Of a DNA stretch of 64,000 bases, positions 43,361 to 50,946 are shown piece by piece; within the stretch, counting starts at the first letter, position 1; each line of letters starts with the position of its first letter. The notes below the pieces were generated by a model. The model saw nothing but the letters and a program-made list of their open reading frames with translations. It did no database searches and had not been told where the DNA came from. The DNA comes from Pedobacter gandavensis (GTDB lineage: Bacteria; Bacteroidota; Bacteroidia; Sphingobacteriales; Sphingobacteriaceae), in NCBI RefSeq assembly GCF_014172405.1, contig NZ_WNXC01000009.1, forward strand, positions 124,001-188,000. Reading direction: 5' to 3'. Position numbers and translations under genes: made by a program.

Positions 43361-43768
43361 ATGAATAAGTCTAACAGAAGAAAATTCCTTGGAACTGCAG
43401 CTGTACTTTCAGTTGGTACAGTTGCCAGCGCAATGCCCATAACGAGTATGAGTAAACACTATCCGGTAGTCCACCATGTATTTTTCTGGTTGAAAAACCC
43501 AGGTTCAAAAGAAGACCGTGACCAATTGGTTGCAGGTGTAAAAACACTTTCAAAAATACCCACCATACGTGAGCTACATGTAGGCATTGTGGCCAACACA
43601 GAAAAGCGCGATGTTGTAGACCATAGCTGGGGCGTATCGGAGTTGATGTTTTTTTCTGACCTTGCCGGACAAGAAGCTTATCAGACACACCCAATACACC
43701 TCGAGTTCATTAAAAACCACAGTCATTTGTGGGAGAAAGTGATTGTTTATGATATAGCTGAAGCTTAA
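43361..43768 (+). CDS. Dabb-domain protein with Tat-like signal
   Basis: The N-terminus NRRKFLGTAAVLSVG is a twin-arginine-type signal (RRKFLG), with cleavage near SAMP. Residues about 33-132 are a stress-responsive A/B barrel (Dabb) domain: YPVVHHVFFWLKNP at the start, VGIVANTEKRDVVDHSWG in the middle, and HLEFIKNHSHLWEKVIVYD at the end. Dabb proteins form small dimeric barrels, some of which bind or convert polyketide or haem-like compounds. The fold normally has no cofactor, so the Tat signal is curious. The 135-aa length is normal. Confidence 0.88.
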   Translation: MNKSNRRKFLGTAAVLSVGTVASAMPITSMSKHYPVVHHVFFWLKNPGSKEDRDQLVAGVKTLSKIPTIRELHVGIVANTEKRDVVDHSWGVSELMFFSDLAGQEAYQTHPIHLEFIKNHSHLWEKVIVYDIAEA

Positions 43769-43784
43769 AAATTAAGCGCCTGCA

Positions 43785-43824
43785 TTACGATTAACATGTA
43801 AAATCGATTATATGTTAATCGTAA
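43785..43824. terminator. Convergent-gene hairpin, 13-bp perfect stem
   Basis: Arms 43785-43797 and 43812-43824 (TTACGATTAACAT/ATGTTAATCGTAA) with a 14-base loop lie between the Dabb stop and the convergent stop at 43827. The sequence has no T-tract, so it probably marks a bidirectional 3-prime end or a binding site. Confidence 0.6.
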
Positions 43825-43826
43825 AT

Positions 43827-44585
43827 CTATTTCTGATTTTCCAACACCTGCTTCGTCATTAGCAGTAGTCTTTTATTAGCATCCTCGGGGTCCTCTCCCC
43901 CAGCAGTATAAAAATTGGCACCCTTCCTTTTAGAATCACACCACACTTTACCCAGCGAGTATTCCGTAAGTGTGTCTGGACGCATGATTTTCTTCAGGCT
44001 GTCTACTCTCCCCTCATTCAAAGCAATAACCACAGCACCTTCTATTTTATCGGTGCAATAAATAGGTTCATAGTGATCACCTGTCCAATACATACATTCC
44101 TTAGACTTAACCATCGAAAGTCCGATACCCAATACCAAGAATAGTCCATAGTAAACCATGGCTTTCTTAGTTTTGAATTTCGCGAATTTATCAGTCGGAG
44201 GAGGAACAGGAACATGCTCTGGCTCTCGATCTTTTTTATCCCATAACGCATAAGGTCTAGGGTTAAAATCTATTAACCAGGCGAGGAGCTCAATAATACT
44301 TGGCCTTGGATCCCTTATCCTGTCTCTAAGTAAATTTACCAGAGGTCTGAATCTATCCGGATCGGTTCTTTCCATGAGCTGACGAAAACTGGTATCAGTA
44401 CTTTCCAGGCCAAAAAAAGAGCTCAGGATAATGTTGTCCTGACTTGAATATCTTTCATTATAAACTTTAAGGCATTCCATTTTCAACTGAGCAGGACTTG
44501 GATGCATCAAAGGATTCGAAAGCGCAGCCGCCTCCCTCATTTTATGGTATTCAAGAATCACTTCCTTTTTATAGTCTTCGAACAT
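43827..44585 (-). CDS. Single-pass membrane protein of unknown function
   Basis: The 252-aa protein has a helical N-terminal half (residues 1-140, charged, with FDYKKEVILEYHKM-like start FEDYKKEVILEYHKM) and one membrane segment at about 150-165 (AMVYYGLFLVLGIGLSMV). After it comes a smaller extracytoplasmic part with several cysteines (KECMYW, PIYCTDK, VWCDSK). The topology would place the first half in the cytoplasm. No known domain is recognised. The upstream region carries an array of CGGAAT repeats, which suggests tight control. Confidence 0.72.
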   Translation of the reverse strand: MFEDYKKEVILEYHKMREAAALSNPLMHPSPAQLKMECLKVYNERYSSQDNIILSSFFGLESTDTSFRQLMERTDPDRFRPLVNLLRDRIRDPRPSIIELLAWLIDFNPRPYALWDKKDREPEHVPVPPPTDKFAKFKTKKAMVYYGLFLVLGIGLSMVKSKECMYWTGDHYEPIYCTDKIEGAVVIALNEGRVDSLKKIMRPDTLTEYSLGKVWCDSKRKGANFYTAGGEDPEDANKRLLLMTKQVLENQK

Positions 44586-44611
44586 TTTTACAGCTTAACA
44601 TTTTCAAATAA

Positions 44612-44676
44612 CCGGAATTTCCGGAATCTCTTCCGCATTATCGGAATTCCGTAGGAATCATCGGAATTACCGGAAT
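44612..44676. repeat. Array of CGGAAT repeats spaced by about one helical turn
   Basis: CGGAAT occurs at 44613, 44622, 44642, 44662 and 44671, with a variant AGGAAT at 44653 and an inverted TTCCG at 44631. Successive elements are 9-11 bases apart. Several are parts of small palindromes (CCGGAATTTCCGG, CGGAATTCCG). The array lies 27-91 bases ahead of the minus-strand membrane protein gene and upstream of the peptide gene on the other side, so it may be a cooperative operator for either. Confidence 0.7.
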
Positions 44677-44718
44677 CGCTTGATAATTAACGATTTGAAC
44701 ACCCATACATTTGCTTCA

Positions 44719-44917
44719 GAAATCAGATAACAATCGATTCGCTATCGAGGTAAATGTACAAAACTGATTTCATAATGAGCGGAAAACGCGGGGGCTAGTC
44801 TCCGGTTTGGGAAGCAGTTATTAGCTCCCGCGTTTAATGCAATCCACTTCCCAAAAATTTCAGAAGCGCTTCTGAAATGCAATTGTAGCAGTCCCTGCGA
44901 TCGGTTTCGCAGGGGAC
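44719..44917 (+). ncRNA. Candidate structured RNA with possible pseudoknot
   Basis: Several inverted repeats follow each other without coding potential: GAAATCAG/CTGATTTC (44719-44726, 44764-44771), a 14-bp stem with one G-T pair (44784-44797, 44822-44835), TTTGGGAAG in the loop of that stem pairing with CTTCCCAAA downstream (44806-44814, 44847-44855), a 22-bp perfect palindrome (44857-44878), and a 10-bp stem with one bulge (44891-44900, 44907-44917). It ends 33 bases before the peptide gene. A 5-prime leader of the peptide transcript, an independent RNA or a dispersed genomic repeat are all possible. Confidence 0.45.
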
Positions 44918-44950
44918 TACACCCGTATTTCATTCTTTAATTTTTAAACC

Positions 44951-45103
44951 ATGTTACAATTAATAATTGCTCTTATGTTAGGATTTGCTAGTCCATCACA
45001 CACCAACAATGACAACAATACACCAGTAACAACTGCAACCACTCCAGATCCTGGACCAGAAACTGGTGGCGATGGAGGACATATTCCACCTAAAAAGCCA
45101 TAG
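44951..45103 (+). CDS. 50-residue exported peptide
   Basis: The short ORF starts with a hydrophobic stretch (MLQLIIALMLGFASP) that could be a signal sequence or a membrane anchor. The rest is rich in Thr, Pro, Asn, Gly and Asp, with no Cys (NNDNNTPVTTATTPDPGP, then GGDGGHIPPKKP at the end). It sits directly before a perfect intrinsic terminator and so has a complete small transcription unit. It precedes the TPR sensor kinase gene by 65 bases. Low-complexity, secreted and next to a sensor, it is a candidate signalling peptide, but the coding status is not proven. Confidence 0.55.
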   Translation: MLQLIIALMLGFASPSHTNNDNNTPVTTATTPDPGPETGGDGGHIPPKKP

Positions 45104-45106
45104 CCT

Positions 45107-45144
45107 AAAAAAATTAAGGCAGTTTTTACTGCCTTAATTTTTTT
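45107..45144 (+). terminator. Intrinsic terminator, 17-bp perfect stem
   Basis: Arms 45107-45123 and 45128-45144 are exactly complementary with a TTTT loop. The left arm begins with seven A residues and the right arm ends in seven T residues (core TTAAGGCAGT/ACTGCCTTAA). It starts 3 bases after the peptide stop codon and separates the peptide from the kinase gene, although read-through could give a longer mRNA. Confidence 0.93.
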
Positions 45145-45168
45145 ATATTTGAGCAAATACAATAACTT

Positions 45169-46836
45169 TTGAAAAAAACGCTACTCCTTCTAATTCTTTC
45201 TTTTGTTATTTTTTCTTGTAAAAAGAAACAACAAATCATTATACCTATTAAAGATTTTGATTTTGATAAGGCGGACTCACTTTTTCAAAAAGAAAACGAT
45301 TCAGCATACTATTACTTCAATAAAGTAGTCACAAATTCCAAAGATAGTTTGCAAATAGCTCAGGCATACAATTACATGTCTGTAATCCAATTTAAAGAAG
45401 GAGATTACTTCGGAAGTCAGGAAAATTTACTGACTTCTCTTCAGTTTTTGGATGAAAAAAATCCTAAAGATTTTGACTGCCTATCCGCAAATTACAATGA
45501 ATTGGGCCTAACCAGTTTTCATTTAAAAAATTATGATGATGCCATTAGGTATTACGATGCAGCCATCAAATTCTCCACAGATAGCAACCTAAAACTCGTA
45601 ATTTCAAACAACGAAGGATTGGTATACCGGAGCAAAAAAAACTACCCAAAAGCCTTAAAAATTTACCAGGATATTCTCTATAAAAACCCAAAGAACAAAA
45701 TAGAATACGCTCGTAAATTAACCAATTACGCCTATACCAAATGGCTTCAAAATCCTGCTTATAATGCAGAAGCAGAACTCTTGGAAGCACTCCATATTCG
45801 CGAAAAAGAAAATCGTGATTGGGGTAAAAATTCCAGCTATTCCCACCTTGCAGATTATTATACCGCTAAACAGCCAGATATTGCCCTGGATTATGCGCAT
45901 AAAATGTATCAGATCGCCAGTAAATTAAAAAGTCCTAACGACCGACTGGAAGCACTCCATAAACTAATCAAATTAAGTCCAGAGTCACAAACCCGGAAAT
46001 ATTTCAATATTTATGAATCCATTTCCGACAGTTTACAAAGCGCACGCAATGTTGCAAAAAATCAGTTTGCACTAATCCGTTATGAAAGCGAAAAAAACAA
46101 AACAGATAATCTGAAGCTTCAGAAAGAAAATGCGGAAAAAAGACACCAGATCGTGATGAGAGAGTTCATACTTCTAGGTGCCGTATTGGTTGTTATTTCC
46201 GGCTCTTTCATTGCTTTTCTTTGGTACAAAAAAAGAAAGCAAAAAATAGAATCAGCCGCTCAAAATGCCATTCAGGCGAGTCGCCTTAAAACTTCAAAGA
46301 AAGTACATGATGTGGTCGCGAATGGACTGTATCGGGTGATGACAGAAATCGAAAATCGGGACGACATAGACAAAGAACATATACTGGATAAAATCGAAGA
46401 TTTGTATGAAAAATCACGCGACATCTCCTATGATAAACCCGCAATTACAGACCAGAATTTTCACCAGAAAATCTCTGCCCTGCTCATGTCTTTTGCTACG
46501 GAAAGCACCAAAGTTCTAATTGCTGGAAATACCCCGGAACTATGGGACAAAGTGAATACAACAGTCAGGTATGAGGTGGAGCATATTCTTCAGGAATTGA
46601 TGGTCAACATGGGAAAACATAGTCAAGCCAGCAGTGTGGTTGTTAAGTTCGAAAAGAAGGAAGATCGAATCAATATCTATTATACCGACAATGGAATTGG
46701 CATATCAGAAGGAACCAGCTTAAAAAATGGCCTTACAAATACGGGAAACCGTATAGATGCTATTCGGGGAGAAATTACCTTTGATAGTAAGCTAGAAAAG
46801 GGACTTAAAATTCAACTCTCTTTCCCCATTTATTAA
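45169..46836 (+). CDS. TPR sensor histidine kinase, lipoprotein-type start, TTG initiation
   Basis: Translation must begin at a TTG: the codon two places upstream is a stop, and the signal MKKTLLLLILSFVIFSC-KKK with lipobox IFSC begins at once. Residues about 35-310 form a TPR-like periplasmic helical array (AYNYMSVIQFKEGDYFGSQ, then GLTSFHLKNYDDAIRYYDAA). One membrane helix lies at about 330-350. The cytoplasmic part resembles NarX/ComP-type kinases: SRLKTSKKVHDVVANGLYRV contains the His of the dimerisation helix, and the ATPase domain has YEVEHILQELMVNMGKHSQA and DNGIGISEGT. In 555 aa, it is paired with the regulator gene that follows by 10 bases. Confidence 0.9.
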   Translation: MKKTLLLLILSFVIFSCKKKQQIIIPIKDFDFDKADSLFQKENDSAYYYFNKVVTNSKDSLQIAQAYNYMSVIQFKEGDYFGSQENLLTSLQFLDEKNPKDFDCLSANYNELGLTSFHLKNYDDAIRYYDAAIKFSTDSNLKLVISNNEGLVYRSKKNYPKALKIYQDILYKNPKNKIEYARKLTNYAYTKWLQNPAYNAEAELLEALHIREKENRDWGKNSSYSHLADYYTAKQPDIALDYAHKMYQIASKLKSPNDRLEALHKLIKLSPESQTRKYFNIYESISDSLQSARNVAKNQFALIRYESEKNKTDNLKLQKENAEKRHQIVMREFILLGAVLVVISGSFIAFLWYKKRKQKIESAAQNAIQASRLKTSKKVHDVVANGLYRVMTEIENRDDIDKEHILDKIEDLYEKSRDISYDKPAITDQNFHQKISALLMSFATESTKVLIAGNTPELWDKVNTTVRYEVEHILQELMVNMGKHSQASSVVVKFEKKEDRINIYYTDNGIGISEGTSLKNGLTNTGNRIDAIRGEITFDSKLEKGLKIQLSFPIY

Positions 46837-46846
46837 TTTGATCAAG

Positions 46847-47512
46847 ATGTTCAACAGAGTACTAATTGCCGAAGACCACGAAAGCACCAATATATCCGTA
46901 CAAAAAACACTGGCTGATCTTGGGATTACCGAGACCACTTATACCTATTATTGCGATGATGCATTGATGCTCCTGAAGAAGAGTATTCAGAATGACGAGC
47001 CATACGATTTACTGATTACTGACTTATCTTTTGAAGAAGACCATCGTCCACAAAAAATTGACGGGGGCTTAGCACTAATACGTGCGGTAAAAGAAGTGCA
47101 ACCAGGTTTAAAAGTGCTCGTTTTCTCCGCAGAAAAAAAGGCTGCTATTATTGATGAGCTTTTCAAAGAATTAGGGATTAACGCCTATGTCAGAAAAGCC
47201 AGACACGACGCCAAGGATCTCAAAATGGCAATAGACGCGATCTATAAGGGTAAAACCTACCTTTCTGCCGATCTTAAACAAACGGTCAAACAGAAAAATG
47301 CTTACGAGTTCACAGAATTCGATATCACCATCATCACCTTGCTCTTACAAGGAACGCTTCAAAAAGACATCCCAGCTTACCTGCAACAAAACAACATCAA
47401 ACCATCTGGTTTGAGCAGTGTAGAAAAACGATTGAACCTCATGAAAGAGGCCCTGGAATTCTCTAAAAATGAACAATTGGTGGCTTATTGCAAGGATTTT
47501 GGCATCATTTAG
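46847..47512 (+). CDS. Response regulator with NarL-like, divergent HTH
   Basis: The frame is open from a TTG at 46838, but the ATG at 46847 is preferred (221 aa). The receiver has IAEDHES at the acidic pocket and the phosphoacceptor in LLITDLSFEED. The expected Lys is in YVRKARHD. Residues about 150-205 resemble the LuxR/NarL HTH: FTEFDITIITLLLQGTLQKDI followed by SSVEKRLNLMKEAL, with an insertion before the recognition helix. It is the output of the TPR kinase encoded directly upstream. Its targets may include the peptide gene (inference). Confidence 0.88.
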   Translation: MFNRVLIAEDHESTNISVQKTLADLGITETTYTYYCDDALMLLKKSIQNDEPYDLLITDLSFEEDHRPQKIDGGLALIRAVKEVQPGLKVLVFSAEKKAAIIDELFKELGINAYVRKARHDAKDLKMAIDAIYKGKTYLSADLKQTVKQKNAYEFTEFDITIITLLLQGTLQKDIPAYLQQNNIKPSGLSSVEKRLNLMKEALEFSKNEQLVAYCKDFGII

Positions 47513-47604
47513 GTGCTTCCTAAGAGAGATTCCATATTCCCAAAAAATCCTTTTAACTTCCCCTACATATAGCTATATTCAATGGCTAATTAAGAGGATA
47601 TCAT

Positions 47605-48267
47605 ATGGATGAAAAGCGCGATAAAGCCAATAAATTGTTTTTAATGATCGGTATTTTTACCGGATGGTTTGCATTAATCACACAACTGTATCTTACCATC
47701 GTAAATAATCAAATTCCAGTCATAGAATCGGTAACCAGGTATTTCAGTTATTTCACCATCTTAACAAATATTATGGTCGCCTTGTGCTTTACACAGCTGT
47801 TATTAAAGTTCAATAAAAAGGAGGAGCATTTTTTTTCCAGGCCGAAAATTCTGGCAGCAGTAGCAGTTTACATCTGTGTAGTTGGAATTATTTACAATTT
47901 AATACTACGCTTTACCTGGCAGCCGCAAGGATTACAGCTGATTGTAGATGAACTCCTTCATGCATTCTTACCGGTTTTATTTTCAGTTTATTGGCTGATT
48001 TTCGCTCCTAAAAGCACCTTAAAGTGGGCTGATGCATTTGCTTGGTTAAGCTATCCCTTTGTTTATTTATTATTTATACTTGCCAGGGGTTCCCTTTCGG
48101 GATTCTATCCTTATCCATTTGTAGACGTAGCTACATTTGGATACCAAAAGGTTCTGTTAAATAGTTTTTATCTGTTGATCGTTTTTCTAGGCTTATCCCT
48201 GTTACTAGTCTGGATTGGTAGATTCATTACAAACCGTCAGCAAAAGAATAAACCCATAAGGAACTAA
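47605..48267 (+). CDS. Pr6Pr-family membrane protein
   Basis: The 220-aa protein has six predicted membrane helices (GIFTGWFALITQLYLTIV, YFSYFTILTNIMVALCF, VAVYICVVGIIYNLILR, LLHAFLPVLFSVYWLIF, FAWLSYPFVYLLFILA and FYLLIVFLGLSLLLVWIG). The motifs FSYFTILTN and ELLHAFLPV with a conserved His are those of the Pr6Pr group, related to FAR-17a/AIG1. The function is not known in bacteria. The gene is alone and its stop overlaps the convergent SDR gene by 4 bases. Confidence 0.85.
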   Translation: MDEKRDKANKLFLMIGIFTGWFALITQLYLTIVNNQIPVIESVTRYFSYFTILTNIMVALCFTQLLLKFNKKEEHFFSRPKILAAVAVYICVVGIIYNLILRFTWQPQGLQLIVDELLHAFLPVLFSVYWLIFAPKSTLKWADAFAWLSYPFVYLLFILARGSLSGFYPYPFVDVATFGYQKVLLNSFYLLIVFLGLSLLLVWIGRFITNRQQKNKPIRN

Positions 48268-48977
48268 AGCAGGTAATCTATTTTCAATTTGCTACTATTC
48301 ACAAACTGTTTGGACATCTCATCAGGAAATATATCTAGTGTATTCAAAGCGACCTCATTACAAATATTTCTAACCAATTCCCTTGGCGAAATTTTTTCAA
48401 TTACGACATCTGAAACCATGGAGGTATCCACATATCCTGCATACACGCCAAACACTTTGATTTCAGCTTCCAGTTCCTGTCTGATCGCCTGCGTAAATAC
48501 ATGTAATGCCATTTTGGAAGCACAATAGGTACTTATGTTTTTAATTAGAACCAAGCTTCCTATGGAAAGAATATTGATAATTGCCGGATTTGAATTTCCT
48601 TTGAGCACCGAAAGGAATTGATTGCATAAATCCACAGGTCCGATATAGTTCACATTCATCTCGAATTGTGCTTTAGCAGCCGATTTGTCCTCCAGGAAAC
48701 TTGCTTTCAGCTCTACTCCAGCATTATTAATCAGGATGGTGACATCTGTGCATTGTTCCCTACATTTTGCAACGTCCAAAGTACTTGTCACATCCAATTT
48801 AATCGGAATAATCAGATCCGGACGGATCAGACTTAAATCTTCAAGCGCCTCAATATTTATACCTGCAACATAAACTTTCTTTACTTCGCGATTTAAAAGC
48901 TCTGCAACAAATGCCTTACCTATTCCTCCGTCAGCGCCGGTAATAAACACAACACTATCCTTAAATATATTATCCAT
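48264..48977 (-). CDS. Short-chain dehydrogenase/reductase
   Basis: The 237-aa classical SDR has the cofactor loop TGADGGIGKAF at about residues 13-23, the structural NNAG motif at about 85 (ILINNAGVELKASF), and the catalytic Ser-Tyr-Lys with ILSIGSLVLIKN and YCASKMAL. It should reduce or oxidise a keto/hydroxy substrate with NAD(P)H. The substrate is unknown. The 237-aa size and the N-terminal FITGADGG are normal for the family. Confidence 0.92.
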   Translation of the reverse strand: MDNIFKDSVVFITGADGGIGKAFVAELLNREVKKVYVAGINIEALEDLSLIRPDLIIPIKLDVTSTLDVAKCREQCTDVTILINNAGVELKASFLEDKSAAKAQFEMNVNYIGPVDLCNQFLSVLKGNSNPAIINILSIGSLVLIKNISTYCASKMALHVFTQAIRQELEAEIKVFGVYAGYVDTSMVSDVVIEKISPRELVRNICNEVALNTLDIFPDEMSKQFVNSSKLKIDYLL

Positions 48978-49041
48978 GCTTTAATAAAAATATGATGTCG
49001 CTAAAGAACGTCAATATCAAATTAATAACGAAATGAAATCC

Positions 49042-49719
49042 TTACTTCATTGCTTCTAGTAAGTCCTTTTTATACATAGGTCCAATCGGGACAAAGGATT
49101 GATCACTGAATATCAAATTGTTTTCTACAATTCGTTGCACATGGTTCTTGTTTACAATGTAGGAACGATGGGCCTGCAAAAAATGTCCCGGCTTTAACTG
49201 TTCGAGTATCCCTTTCAAAGTTTGGTATACCAGGTAGAATTTCCCTTTTGTAAATATCTTCACGTAATCTTTACTTCCCTCAATGTAAATGATATCCTGT
49301 TGTTTAAGGTTGAGCAGACTTTGGCCATCCTTAATCAGTAAATAGTTAGTTTGAGCTTCTTCGATGGGTTCATTTGACAAGCCGGCCTTGTTAACTCCCT
49401 TCATAAATCGTTCATACGAAAACGGTTTTAACAAATAATCAACGGCATCGAGTTCATAACTCTCAAAGGCATATTGTTTGTAAGCCGTCGTAAAAATAGT
49501 CTTCGGTTTGGTGGTTAAAGCCCTCAAAAAATGTAATCCATTAACCAAAGGCATCTCAATATCTAAAAATAACAGATCTACCTTGTGTTGTCCTAAGTAC
49601 TCAAACGCTTCTACTGCATTCCTGAAAGAGGCTAAATGTTCCAGGCCTGGAGTTTGGCCAATATAGTATTCCAATACTTGATGAGCCATTGGCTCGTCGT
49701 CAATTATGATGCAGTTCAT
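49042..49719 (-). CDS. LytTR-family response regulator (second pair)
   Basis: Receiver residues 1-115 carry IIDDEPMAH at the acidic pocket and the phosphoacceptor in LLFLDIEMPLVNGLHFL. The LytTR domain occupies about 125-222 (YLLIKDGQSLLNLKQQDIIY to SFVPIGPMYKKDLLEAM). The gene overlaps its kinase gene by 4 bases (ATGA), so the pair is translationally coupled. The divergent erythromycin-esterase-like gene upstream is the nearest possible target. Confidence 0.95.
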   Translation of the reverse strand: MNCIIIDDEPMAHQVLEYYIGQTPGLEHLASFRNAVEAFEYLGQHKVDLLFLDIEMPLVNGLHFLRALTTKPKTIFTTAYKQYAFESYELDAVDYLLKPFSYERFMKGVNKAGLSNEPIEEAQTNYLLIKDGQSLLNLKQQDIIYIEGSKDYVKIFTKGKFYLVYQTLKGILEQLKPGHFLQAHRSYIVNKNHVQRIVENNLIFSDQSFVPIGPMYKKDLLEAMK

Positions 49720-50768
49720 TTACGGTTCAAAATTACATTTGCTTTATATTGGTCATTTTCATCTGCCAAAATCAACTGATGCTGATTCGGATAGTAAAGG
49801 TTTAATCTTTTCCTGATATTCACTAAGCCAATTCCTCCTACTTTTTTTGCGCCAAAATTGGGAATGGCATGCAATTTATCATTTTGAATGGAAAAAATAA
49901 TTTCCTCAGGTGTTACTCGTATTTGCGCAATCACTGAGGCATGGTCCTCCAGTTTATGCCTGCCATGTTTAAAGCTATTCTCTACCAGAGGTAGAAATAA
50001 CAAAGGGGGGATTTTAATAGATTCATCCACTTCTGGCGCCTCAAAAATGATACTTGCTTTAGGAAATTTTTGCTGTTCCAATTCAAAGTAACCTTTCAAA
50101 AAATCAATTTCTTCTTGCAGGCTTACCTCCTCTTTATCACAATCGTATAAAATATACTGCATCATTTGAGAAAGTAACAGGATAAAACGAGGTGTATCCT
50201 TAGAGCCTACTAAGCTCAAACCATATAAACTATTGAGTGTATTGAATAAAAAATGAGGTTGTAACTGGGTTTTTAGCATATTTAATTGCAGATACAGGTT
50301 GTCCGTTTCAGATTTGTGACGTTTCATTTCATTCTGATAAGAGAATCTTGCTAAGCCAATGCAAAAGAAGGCAATGAGGTCGGTCAATAGGATATTCAAA
50401 TCCCATACCTGATAGGTATATCTAAAAAACTCATTAACCGCTGTACCTTTTGTGCATTGATTAAAAATCCAGGAAACAGCGATATTGTTATAAGGAATAA
50501 CAAATAAAAAATAAACTACGGTGACGATAAACAGCCACAAATACTTTTTACGCTGCAGAAAATAAGGAATCATCAAGCGGTAATAAGGAATAACCAACAA
50601 AGTTGAACAAATGGCATACAGACAAATCTCCAAGTAAGGAAAATCATTATTGGGAATATGTGGCAATTTGATTTGTTCTAAGTAAAATGAATACTTATAA
50701 AAAACTACGTACAGCAACCAGATGATCAGTTCAAAAAAAATAGGAAAGGTGAAATTTATTTTCTTCAT
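49716..50768 (-). CDS. LytS-type membrane sensor histidine kinase (second pair)
   Basis: The 350-aa protein has four membrane helices in residues about 8-140 and then the phosphoacceptor in PHFLFNTLNSLYGLSLVG, followed by an ATPase domain (PLVENSFKHG, GGIGLVNIRKRL). It has the same architecture as the kinase encoded at 39691-40776 but differs throughout, so it is not a recent duplicate. No ligand-binding domain is visible outside the membrane part. It is encoded first in a two-gene operon with its LytTR regulator. Confidence 0.94.
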   Translation of the reverse strand: MKKINFTFPIFFELIIWLLYVVFYKYSFYLEQIKLPHIPNNDFPYLEICLYAICSTLLVIPYYRLMIPYFLQRKKYLWLFIVTVVYFLFVIPYNNIAVSWIFNQCTKGTAVNEFFRYTYQVWDLNILLTDLIAFFCIGLARFSYQNEMKRHKSETDNLYLQLNMLKTQLQPHFLFNTLNSLYGLSLVGSKDTPRFILLLSQMMQYILYDCDKEEVSLQEEIDFLKGYFELEQQKFPKASIIFEAPEVDESIKIPPLLFLPLVENSFKHGRHKLEDHASVIAQIRVTPEEIIFSIQNDKLHAIPNFGAKKVGGIGLVNIRKRLNLYYPNQHQLILADENDQYKANVILNRK

Positions 50769-50946
50769 GACATGACTAAAGTCGTCATATTTATTGATTG
50801 ATGAAGGCGTATTTTCGACGAAGGCTAATTTTCACACGACTAAAAAAATCAGTGCAAATTTAGTAGGGCATTCTTTGCTTTCAGTCGAATAATGGAAAGT
50901 GTACAGATTTTCTTTGCGTTGATTTGCTTCATCAAAAATCAAAAAC

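Noticed and set aside
44791..44810. GGGGCTAGTCTCCGG resembles the start of tmRNA (GGGGCTGATTCTGG)
   Set aside because: The structured stretch is only about 200 bases, with no tag reading frame and no matching 3-prime tRNA-like half ending in CCA.
44742..44933. Minus-strand ORF of 63 codons across the structured region
   Set aside because: Its bases are occupied by paired stems and palindromes, it has no conserved-looking domain, and the open frame is what one expects by chance in such GC-richer repeats.
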